Shown here piece by piece: positions 49,301-57,020 of a stretch of DNA of 64,000 nt. Under the pieces are notes generated by a model that did not search any database, was not told the DNA's origin, and was given only the letters and a program-made list of their open reading frames with translations. Where the stretch lies: assembly GCA_030248195.1 (NCBI GenBank), contig JASAND010028012.1, positions 1-64,000 of the forward strand, read 5' to 3'. The translations under genes were made by a program, and so were the position numbers. How positions within the stretch are numbered: the first letter of the stretch is position 1; each line of letters starts with the position of its first letter. The DNA comes from Trissonchulus latispiculum (lineage: Eukaryota; Nematoda; Enoplea; Enoplida; Ironidae).

Positions 49301-51183
49301 ATTCACAATCAGGAAAGATGACTTTCCAGACTGCAAAGAGTCATATTGGATGGACTGAACGGACCATGGGTCATGAGGCTCGATGACGACGCACTCAATA
49401 TTCCCGCATGATCAGTTCGGTGGACCTGTGATGGTCATTGGGATGGGGTTCCAAGGGATTCCAAATGGTCAGGGCAAAACACGGGCTGAAAGTGTTCTTC
49501 TCCTGTCCCGGCGGAGCGCACCCAATAATATGGACACCGGTCCAATTAGGAGGCATGTCGATCGGCAGCTTCCGAAGGGCTGCCGGTGCCTCTTGTCGGA
49601 AGAACGGAGGTGCTGACTGACCTCGATTATAGCGCTCTGCCGCCGCCTCTATGCGCTTTCGGACGACGTCGAGGTAGGCCTCAAGACGAGCACCTTTCAG
49701 TGGAACACGGTTGAACCTGTCCTCCCAAAGCTCATCAGGGCCCGCCTGCATAAACCAAAGGCCCACTTCGGTGTACAAGGACCCTTGGATGTTTCGCCCA
49801 TTCCAATTGTCCGTATTGAACAGGAAGTTGTACTTCCCGTTGAAAGTCAGATCGTTGGGTTTGAAACCACGAGGAACCCGAACACCAAGACCCCACCAAG
49901 AATCCGCTGAAGCCTTCCCGTAATAGCTTCCAATGGTCTGGACCAGGAACTCCTGCATTTCCACAGACTGACAGAAAGTGTGGAAAATGATCAGCCGCTG
50001 GGTGAGCTGATCAGGACCCGACTGCCAGCGCTCTATGCGACAAGCGGGCAGCGCAGCGATGGCTTGGTCAGTGCTACGCTTAATAGCAAAGCCATCCTGA
50101 TGGGGATGCTCCCTCACTAGGTCCATGACGACGTCGGACTGGCAGAACCAGCCCTTGCGCCCCTGATACAGGTGCTCCTTGGTCTGGAAACCCTGGTTTT
50201 CGAGCTGTTCCACCGGCAACGACACATGCGGCAAATGATTATGCATGAAAGAGAAGGCGTAGTCCGGCCCCAAGTAGAAGCACAGGAAATAGCCTTCGTC
50301 GACATTCGCGATGCCCTCGACGTTGGGCCGATGATATCCGAGCATGGCCTGACGGACCGTCATGCAGCGGGTCCGAAGACGCCGAGCGTGCATGTGGGTC
50401 ACGTAGAAATGCTGGGATTCGTATCGCCGAATCAGGTGCGGGTACCGGAAGAGTTCAGGTACCAGCGCTGCCATGGCCAAGCAATTGGCCCATCGTGCAT
50501 TCGACGAGACGCGATTGACGGGGAAGCCTTTGAACAGCTTCCCGTGACGATCACGATAGTCCTTGATTACCCACCGCGAATGCCAGACCGTACGACTACC
50601 GGTCTGTTCAGGCTGCGGATCTGCCGTCATGTGGTTGGTCAGATGGCTGTCGCGGGCGCACATCCGTTGCCAGATGTGGTCCATAAAGTCCGATGGGAAC
50701 CGCTGGGAGTCGTGGGCGTTAGCCTGCATCCACTTGAGGACCTCGTCGCGAAACAAGGCCACCCAAGGATGGAGCTTCTTCTCAGATGGATCTCCAGGGA
50801 TGTTGTGTGGAATCCACTGGAGGTTATTATCCCGACAGTACACGATCGGATCGTCGGGCCAACGGTCCATTTTGATCTCAGCGACTTCAGCCGGTGTGGG
50901 TTGCTCGATCTTGAATTCGTCATAGATCGGGTCCTCGGTTCCCCGAGAAACCGACCGCGCAATGTCACGATTGAGCATGTCGCAAAGGACATTGACCAAG
51001 TAAACCCGAAATGGCGGAAAATTGTCCTTCGTATAATTATCGGGATATTCGGGCGGAAGTTCCCGAATGGCAGAGTTCCGACCATCAGGTTTCTTGATTG
51101 TTTTCACTCGTGGCACGCTATAAGTCGACTTCTGTGGACGTTGTCGGCTTAAGGCGTCGGCCGCTAGGCGTTTGTCACGATTT
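45496..51183. repeat. 2.85-kb direct tandem duplication inside the retroelement
   Basis: 45496-48327 and 48330-51183 are near-identical direct copies. The join at 48318-48335 passes from CGTTTGTCACGATT straight into AAATGACTTTCC. The right copy continues into the N-terminal part of the second protein; the left copy lacks it. Confidence 0.9.
46553..48261 (-). pseudogene. Truncated, frameshifted copy of the retroelement second protein
   Basis: Two open segments, 48261-47725 and 47638-46553, together match the C-terminal two thirds of the intact copy. They are separated by a 13-nt deletion near 47732 that removes part of a segment present at 50582-50596 in the intact copy. The Arg/Ser-rich N-terminus is absent because the duplication starts inside the gene. 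It arose by the tandem duplication and cannot make the whole protein. Confidence 0.85.
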
Positions 51184-51653
51184 TGACGAGACTCGACGTG
51201 ATGCTGAGCCTTCGGATAGGTTGGAGGTCGACGGTCAGCGCGATGATCGCGAGACTCATGCTGACGCTCGGTCGATCGCTGCCGCTCTGCCGAACGACGA
51301 TCCCGTGATGGTTGCCGATGACGGTCCTGATCACGACGACGAGCTGATGGTGAACGCTCACGGGCTGGCTGATGCTCGTGACGGCTCGTAGACGGACGCT
51401 GACCGCGATCATCGCGAGATTCCGGTCGCTGGCCACGAGACGCTCGTGACGTTGGACGGGAATCCCGACGACGGGATGACGAACGCCGACGATGACGATC
51501 AGTCGAGGGTTCACGACGGTGTGACCGCGAATAGTCACGATCACGACGTTCGATGGAAGCGGGAGGACGAGAAGTCTCCCGACGAGGCACCGCTGTTGAT
51601 GTGATGTTGACTGTTGAGTGTCCCGTTGACCGTGATAGACGGCCTCCCACTGG
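49395..51653 (-). CDS. Retroelement protein 2, main frame (Arg/Ser-rich N-terminus, unknown C-terminal domain)
   Basis: An open frame of about 750 codons whose product I do not recognise. Roughly the first 190 residues are rich in Arg, Ser, Asp and His (SRD, RDR, RRS motifs), resembling nucleic-acid-binding or SR-type tails. The following 560 residues are well ordered and rich in Trp, Tyr and His (for example WPDDPIVYCRDNNLQWIP and SYYGKASADSWWG). There is no ATG early in the frame: a stop lies at 51656-51654 and the first in-frame Met comes about 215 codons in. The overlapping upstream frame is offset by one base, so this frame may be reached by a -1 shift. No zinc knuckle, protease or polymerase motif is visible. 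A diverged Gag or a captured gene are both possible. Confidence 0.6.
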   Translation of the reverse strand, partial: PVGGRLSRSTGHSTVNITSTAVPRRETSRPPASIERRDRDYSRSHRREPSTDRHRRRSSSRRRDSRPTSRASRGQRPESRDDRGQRPSTSRHEHQPARERSPSARRRDQDRHRQPSRDRRSAERQRSTERQHESRDHRADRRPPTYPKAQHHVESRQNRDKRLAADALSRQRPQKSTYSVPRVKTIKKPDGRNSAIRELPPEYPDNYTKDNFPPFRVYLVNVLCDMLNRDIARSVSRGTEDPIYDEFKIEQPTPAEVAEIKMDRWPDDPIVYCRDNNLQWIPHNIPGDPSEKKLHPWVALFRDEVLKWMQANAHDSQRFPSDFMDHIWQRMCARDSHLTNHMTADPQPEQTGSRTVWHSRWVIKDYRDRHGKLFKGFPVNRVSSNARWANCLAMAALVPELFRYPHLIRRYESQHFYVTHMHARRLRTRCMTVRQAMLGYHRPNVEGIANVDEGYFLCFYLGPDYAFSFMHNHLPHVSLPVEQLENQGFQTKEHLYQGRKGWFCQSDVVMDLVREHPHQDGFAIKRSTDQAIAALPACRIERWQSGPDQLTQRLIIFHTFCQSVEMQEFLVQTIGSYYGKASADSWWGLGVRVPRGFKPNDLTFNGKYNFLFNTDNWNGRNIQGSLYTEVGLWFMQAGPDELWEDRFNRVPLKGARLEAYLDVVRKRIEAAAERYNRGQSAPPFFRQEAPAALRKLPIDMPPNWTGVHIIGCAPPGQEKNTFSPCFALTIWNPLEPHPNDHHRSTELIMREY

Positions 51654-52279
51654 TCATGGGCTGGAGAATCCAGAGGTGGTTCCTCCAGAGGTACGTAGGC
51701 CACCCGAAAAGGAGTGCCTGACCGTTGACGAAGACTCACAGGTGTTGAGCGAGTCGTGATAGCGGTTGCCGTCGAGGAATCCGAATCGGATCCGAAAGGA
51801 CGAAAACCACGACCTCGTCCTGAACCAGAAACACCGCCGAAAACGTCTGACTGAGAGGCAGACACACCAGGTCTCGCTGCCTCCGCTCCAACCACCGGGG
51901 ATTTACGTGCTGACCAAGCGATGACGCTGGTCGCTTCGCCCTGGGATGATTCGACCCGACGCAGTTTCGAGCCGAATCGTGTCGCGGGAGCCGTAGGTGC
52001 CGCAGATGTGGACGGGACCGCCGTTCCCATCAAAGTCCGGACGACGGACGGGCCCATCATCACATCACCAGTTGGGCGGGGCTCAGGAACCACGAAGGCG
52101 GACGGGTCTGGAGCCGATTGGGTCACGGCCCTTAGTCCAATGTCAAAGTGTCCAGGCCGCTTGCAAAGTCCCTCATGCTCACGCATGACCACGACCGGAT
52201 TAAGTCCCTGCAGTTCCGCCAACTGCATTACCTGCATGAGCTCCGACTTCTGCTCCTTTTCGAGGAACATCGGGCCCAT
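51164..52279 (-). CDS. Retroelement protein 2, upstream frame overlapping the main frame
   Basis: This begins with an ATG at 52279 immediately beside the MITE insertion. The first about 210 residues (starting MGPMFLEKEQKSELMQVMQL) look like genuine protein with an acidic, helical start and a Gly/Ser/Arg-rich part. After about 51650 the frame runs antiphase to the Arg/Ser coding sequence and is probably not used. It is likely the N-terminal half of the same protein as the frame at 51653-49395, joined by a -1 frameshift or separated by mutation. The MITE may have cut off the original start, since the frame is also open on the other side of it. Confidence 0.55.
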   Translation of the reverse strand: MGPMFLEKEQKSELMQVMQLAELQGLNPVVVMREHEGLCKRPGHFDIGLRAVTQSAPDPSAFVVPEPRPTGDVMMGPSVVRTLMGTAVPSTSAAPTAPATRFGSKLRRVESSQGEATSVIAWSARKSPVVGAEAARPGVSASQSDVFGGVSGSGRGRGFRPFGSDSDSSTATAITTRSTPVSLRQRSGTPFRVAYVPLEEPPLDSPAHDQWEAVYHGQRDTQQSTSHQQRCLVGRLLVLPLPSNVVIVTIRGHTVVNPRLIVIVGVRHPVVGIPVQRHERLVASDRNLAMIAVSVRLRAVTSISQPVSVHHQLVVVIRTVIGNHHGIVVRQSGSDRPSVSMSLAIIALTVDLQPIRRLSITSSLVKIVTNA

Positions 52280-52281
52280 AA

Positions 52282-52647
52282 TGGGTATGCCAGCTTTAAC
52301 TCCACCGCGAGTGTAGAAGGTTTCCGGAAAGTTGTGATTTGTCTCGAAATATTTTTCAACTTTCGAGACTTTTTGTCTCGAAAGATTTTCAACTTTCGAG
52401 ACTTCTTGAAAATATTTTGAGACATTTGATGAATTTGTCTAGAACATTTTTGCACGCAAACATGCCAAATAAATACATGTTTCGAGACATTTTTCAAATA
52501 TTTCTAGAAAGTTTTGAAATATTTCGAGACAGTTTCGATTTTCATTTTTGCAACTTTCGAGACATTTGTTGACAACTTTCGAGTCGTTTTTTCTCAACTT
52601 TCCGGAAACCTTCTACACTCGCGGTGGAGTTGAAGCTGACATACCCA
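52282..52647. mobile_element. MITE inside the retroelement (TAA target duplication)
   Basis: The 366-bp element has about 55-bp inverted ends beginning TGGGTATG and containing ACTCCACCGCGAGTGTAGAA. TAA flanks it at 52279-52281 and 52648-52650, which fits PIF/Harbinger-type insertion. The centre is filled with TTTCGAGAC and GTCTCGAAA motifs. It inserted after the retroelement genes had formed. Confidence 0.85.
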
Positions 52648-52696
52648 TAAGCTGCGAAAAGTTCGTGTCCCCGACACTCATTTCGTGTCTCAGTGT

Positions 52697-52873
52697 CAGC
52701 ATCGGATGAACCGTCATCATGGTGGGCGACATGAGTCAAGTCCAATCTGATGCCAGAAAAGTCACAATCGATGGGATTCACAATCAGGAAAGATGACTTT
52801 CCAGACTGCGAAGAGTCATATTGGATGGACTGAACGGACCATGGGTCATGAGGCTCGATGACGACGCACTCAA
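52697..52873. repeat. Third copy of a 177-bp segment of the retroelement 3' region
   Basis: The segment from GCATCGGATGAACC to GACGCACTCAA is also present at 46380-46555 and 49221-49397, just downstream of each protein-2 stop. Here it is joined to protein 1 and supplies that protein's last about 30 codons and its stop. Confidence 0.85.
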
Positions 52874-53743
52874 CTGGTTCGTTACTACGGGGGTGATGAC
52901 ACCCGCGGAGCTCCGTGATGGACTGGGCTGATGAGACGGTGAAGCCAACGCCTGAGTCACAACATCAAATGATGGGTCCCAAGACAGCCTATGCTGTGCT
53001 CCCGAATCCATGGCCCAATTGTTCAGTGCCGCCGTTCCAAGCGAGAACTCGTGCTCCAAATTGATTCCGAGATTCTGGAACACTGAATTGACCAGGTCGT
53101 CCAAAGGTGGCAATCCAGGCATCGCCGCAGCTCCCAGGGCCGTCATATCATCATCAGATTCTTGTAGAGCCTGCCCACGGTCCGGGGACGAACCCAAGTC
53201 CATGCGCTCCTCAAGACCGATGACGGTCTGGTCATCGGGACTCGACTCAGAACTCTGAGGAGAGTCCCTCTGTTCAAATCCAAGTTCCCTCCAGCTCAAT
53301 GTCCTGTTCAGTTCATCATTGAAGTTCCGTGTCTGAGCAGCTAGACCATCGGAATGGTTGTCATCCAGAGAAACCAGGCTTGATGCTGCTGTCACAAATG
53401 CCGAGTCCGATGACGGACCCATTCCTGATGATTCCGGCTCAGATAATGTGGTCAGAGAACTGGAGATTGTTGGATCCAGAGAAGGGGCACTGCTTTTCCG
53501 AGCAGTCCCCGATGCCCAGCCACTCTTTTTCCTTCGCAGATCCGCTGTTGTGGCAGAACTGGACCGGGGGCGCATCCTCTGCACCGGTTCCCGGTCGTTG
53601 AACGACCCAGAATTCGCTCTCGACGTGGAGGGCTGACATCCCATACAGTCCAAATGGGAGTCTCCACGATGCCCAGTCACCGAATAGGATTGGTGACGTA
53701 GTTCCCGTTCTTTCAAGCGTAAGCTTGCGCGCTTTTGATCCAT
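52784..53743 (-). CDS. Retroelement protein 1 (Ser/Pro-rich, unknown)
   Basis: A 319-residue frame from the ATG at 53743; an in-frame GTG lies four codons earlier. It is rich in Ser, Pro, Asp and Leu, with a basic charged start (MDQKRASLRLKERELRHQ) followed by low-complexity acidic/Ser stretches such as SSESSPDDQTVIG. It looks largely disordered, and I recognise no domain. By position it is the first protein after the 5' LTR and could be a Gag-like product. Its C-terminal 30 or so residues lie in the 177-bp segment copied from the element's 3' region, so the present stop is probably not the original one. Confidence 0.55.
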   Translation of the reverse strand: MDQKRASLRLKERELRHQSYSVTGHRGDSHLDCMGCQPSTSRANSGSFNDREPVQRMRPRSSSATTADLRRKKSGWASGTARKSSAPSLDPTISSSLTTLSEPESSGMGPSSDSAFVTAASSLVSLDDNHSDGLAAQTRNFNDELNRTLSWRELGFEQRDSPQSSESSPDDQTVIGLEERMDLGSSPDRGQALQESDDDMTALGAAAMPGLPPLDDLVNSVFQNLGINLEHEFSLGTAALNNWAMDSGAQHRLSWDPSFDVVTQALASPSHQPSPSRSSAGVITPVVTNQLSASSSSLMTHGPFSPSNMTLRSLESHLS

Positions 53744-53755
53744 ATTGAGTTGCAC

Positions 53756-54358
53756 TCTCTTCTTTTTCTAAAAGGTCTTTTTGAAAATGACAATTAGTAC
53801 AACGCAAAAATATTCTTAGGTACCCCAGAAAAGTACCGATGTATACGTATATGAACAATGGTACAAAATACAACAAATTGATATAAATTGTGGTAAATAA
53901 CAACTATTTTTGACCTGAGAGAGAAACAATTACCAAAATTAACCTAAAATGAAGGGGATTAGACAAGCAAAATCACCAACACAAATAAAAATGATCACCA
54001 CAAAATTATTTGTTAATTAGGTAAGAACTTTGGAAAAAATTCCTATCTCAAGTCCCAAAAATAGCCTTAAACTAACTCACCCCAAAAATAGATGCTATAT
54101 TAGAGCCTAATGCGGGTGAGACCCAGGTACACTATTTATACACGTATACAAACAGGAAGACCCTAGAGAAAAAAAATTCTCCGATTTTTGACCCTAGGGG
54201 GTAGGGTTTCCTGCCTAAGAAAATTGGAAAAAGTCGTGCGCTGAACGCGAAGAACTACGGGGGGAACCCCAACGAAACTCAGACAAAAATAAAATAAAAA
54301 TTTGAAAAATTTTACGAAGGGGTTCAGGCAAGAAATCCCTGAGCTCCTGGCAGCCTAA
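53756..54358 (-). other. 5' untranslated region of the retroelement
   Basis: About 600 bases between the 5' LTR and protein 1. Immediately after the LTR the minus strand reads TTAGGCTGCCAGGAGCTC, which does not begin with the usual TGG of a tRNA primer site. No other feature is clear. Confidence 0.5.
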
Positions 54359-55053
54359 TGTAGCGGGGCTAGTAGTTTAACGATGGATAACAGACCGACT
54401 ACAGGAGACGGTCGGGACAGCCTCGCCAGACAATATACGCAGTAGATAATCCGATCCTAAGGGCGAGATGACTCGCACTTTCACTCACTCAGAATTGAAC
54501 TACCTACCTAGCAGGAGCTCAGTAAAGACTCAGCCTAACTAAATACACTTTAATAAAGAACAGAATAACAAGTTATAGTTATTATAACAATACAATAATA
54601 AAATATAGGGATGATCCTCAGACACACAAACAAACACACAGAATGGTAGACTTACAGTTACTGGAGCTGACGGGGGTCAGCCAACGTACCAATGCTCTGG
54701 GGAGAGCTGAGGGAGACACACAGAATATTTACAGTAAATGGGGGAGAATAGCAATAGAAATAGCAAGCGCACGTAATGACAGAAATAACACAAGTGAAGG
54801 GGGGAAGCGAGTGTTGGGTTGGACCCTCCCACGAGCGCCCCCTAGTGGAAATTTCCCCCAATCACGTAGCTCCCAAAGTCACGAGGGGGGGGGAACCCAC
54901 CCAATCCCACGCATACACGTTGGGGGAGCTACGTGACTTGCAAACGTGTCCCAGCCCAAGGTGATGTTGATATAGGAAGCCAAGCGGGTAGCTAGCCTAG
55001 CTACTACCGCCAGCAACGGAAAGGTTGACCATTCCAACCTTGATCCGTTACAA
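54359..55053 (-). repeat. 5' LTR of the retroelement
   Basis: The 695-bp LTR with TG...CA ends differs from the 3' LTR at about a dozen positions and lacks about 49 bp near its plus-strand left end. The high identity suggests a fairly recent insertion. Small open frames inside it are not supported as genes. Confidence 0.9.
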
Positions 55054-55941
55054 TAAGGGACAGCAGTTTCGGCTATTAAGGGACACTGGGGGGATAAGTA
55101 GGGACAATTCCGGGTATTAAGGTACAGCGTTAAATTGTAATTTTTTGGTTGCCTTCGATATTTTCGGAAATGCTGAACATTTTTCTTTCTTGAACCACAT
55201 GTTGAAAATATTTCCTTCGACCTGTACAGGCTTTTTAAAGTCATGAGATCAAAGGAACTTGCCGCCTCTAAGCTAATATCGTGTATATTAACGGTTAAGG
55301 CAGCGCTCATTAGCTAATCCCATGTGTAATTTTGAGCTATTACAAAGTTAGGGGCTAAGGTGAAACCAAGATTACTGGTTAATCCCTATTTCGCTTAAAA
55401 TGATAAAAGGCGGCAGGTTTCTTTGATCTTCAAATTTTAAAACTGCTATGCTGAACGCAGGAAAATTGTTTAATTTTTGAAGTTGTTGAGTCTCAAATAG
55501 CATCTAGTCTAAGTCTTACCACATTAGACTGATTTTTAAATAATTCTGTTTTTTGCTTACTTGGCGAAAGTTGCATGCAGAATTGCCAATTCTATCTTGA
55601 CACACAAAATCCTATGCTGTCCCTTAATACCCAGACCTGTCCCTTATTATCCTTGATGGTGTCCCTAAAAACCCCGTTTTGCTAAAAATATCAATCTTTT
55701 GCAAATTTATTGTTATATTCAAAGGAATTTTTAGTTGAGCAAAATAAGAATGGTACAAATATATTTAGAACAAATTAAGCTTTCGTTTGATGTATAAATC
55801 ATGGAATTTTGTTGAGTATTAAAGCAGACTCAATTGTTTAAAGTTGCATTTTAATAAACTCTCATAAAATGCGAAGCGTTTTTGTCCCTTATTACCACGT
55901 TTTACCCTACTGTTGATCAACTGGGGAGTTGATAAACTGGG

Positions 55942-56246
55942 GGGCAGAGTTGGATGCGAGTCTAAATTTTCAGACCCGACCGGGACCCGGGCCCGGATTA
56001 CTCTCCCCCGACCTGTCCAGACCGGGATTCCGGATAACTTAATTCACCCACCTCCTAAGTTTTGGTGCCCGTGTTCGGTGCTATCATGACAGAAAATGCG
56101 TCATAAACACTACATAGCTTGGAACGTAGCTCTAGAACTCGATTACTTCACGCTTGAAAGGTTCTTTGTATTTTTAAACATCTATGCTGGTCTGGACCGG
56201 ATGCTAGTAAAAGTCGTCCGCGGTACCCGGACCCGGAAGCCAACTC
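55942..56246. mobile_element. Decayed hAT-like element with GGACCC/GGGTCC motifs
   Basis: The left end CAGAGTTGGATGCGAGTC and the reversed right end GAGTTGGCTTCCGGGTCC resemble the 41120-41888 element. AAACTGGG flanks both sides (55934-55941 and 56247-56254), a possible 8-bp duplication, but extra G bases at the left and loss of the outermost bases at the right make it less certain. Confidence 0.55.
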
Positions 56247-56290
56247 AAACTGGGGAATTAAAAGGGATGCGGTGGGGTGCGACTTATATT

Positions 56291-56291
<1 letters not shown>

Positions 56292-56353
<62 letters not shown>
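56292..56353. repeat. (TA)n microsatellite
   Basis: About 31 uninterrupted TA dinucleotides. Confidence 0.97.
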
Positions 56354-56355
<2 letters not shown>

Positions 56356-57012
56356 CATCATGAAATATAAAAATATAAGAGCAGAGAAAGAGTGGGACCA
56401 AACTGTAAATTATACCGTTAACAGTTAAGCAATCACTTTTGTATGGATTCCCTATCAAAACTTCATGCACCCGTTATCAGTGTACCCAATAGATATTTCT
56501 GTTGTTTACCTAAACAGTCTTCTAATGTCTAATGCATGCCGTTACATTAATCAAAAGAAAACTGTGAAATGCAGAATGGAAAATGAAAAAACAAAAAAGC
56601 TGCATGAAATAATTTTAGTGCGGGATACAGAACTAGTGGATATCAGGTTTAGTTCAATTGTAGTTCATTAGTATTGAATTTTATGCAACAGAAACTACTA
56701 TTGAACTTGAACTGTTGACTATTGAACTATTGAACCACTATAAGACTACTATTAGTGTTTTATGCAACAGGCCCCGGTAATCTTTGTGTCTCCCTCAGTA
56801 TATATTACCAACTGACTGATCGTTTTATCAGTCACTTCAACTCTTTCTGATCGGCAAGTCTTCAAAATAGGCCAGTTATCTATTCAGAGGCAAATTGATT
56901 TGAGTAACCTGCCCAATTCTGGATTTTAAGACATTAATGAGACATCTGGAACGGCCCTTGCATGGGCCTTGGATCTACAGGAATGACATCAAACTATCAT
57001 CATTTAGTTGTG
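56354..57012. other. Non-coding DNA, no gene recognised
   Basis: A small TTGAACTATTGAAC-type repeat near 56690-56740 is the only structure seen. Confidence 0.4.
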
Positions 57013-57020
57013 ATTTGGAT

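Larger units (their letters stand above)
44369..55053 (-). mobile_element. 10.7-kb LTR retroelement lacking a visible pol region
   Basis: Two LTRs (44369-45112 and 54359-55053) and the 4-bp target duplication ATAA (44365-44368 and 55054-55057) define it. All long open frames and the polypurine-like tract support minus-strand transcription. The order from the 5' LTR is a Ser-rich protein, a MITE insertion, a second protein in two overlapping frames, then a damaged tandem copy of the second one. No reverse transcriptase, RNase H, integrase or aspartic protease motif could be read. No primer-binding site starting TGG follows the 5' LTR. It therefore looks non-autonomous, although its proteins are large and intact. 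Confidence 0.85.
43959..55907. mobile_element. TA-flanked inverted-repeat element split by the LTR retroelement
   Basis: The left end GGGTAAAACGAGGTAATAAGG and the right end (reversed) GGGTAAAACGTGGTAATAAG match over about 24 positions with few differences. TA lies outside both (43957-43958 and 55908-55909), as in Tc1/mariner-type insertions. Motif AATAAGGGACA recurs inside in both directions (about 43984, 55055, 55076, and inverted near 55616, 55640, 55882). Without the LTR insertion it would be about 1.26 kb. No transposase is seen. Confidence 0.7.

Noticed and set aside
47330..51152. Long plus-strand frames (47330-48070, 50172-51152)
   Set aside because: They lie exactly antisense to the retroelement protein, which has better composition and orientation with the LTR signals; they are shadows of its GC-rich codons.
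51164..51653. Classical X-XXY-YYZ slippery heptamer for a programmed frameshift
   Set aside because: None was found by reading the overlap in the upstream frame, so the frameshift is only proposed from frame geometry.
44705..54936. Open frames within the LTRs (44705-44911, 54643-54936)
   Set aside because: Both are in the repeat copies, short, and differ in length because of a few substitutions; no family resemblance.
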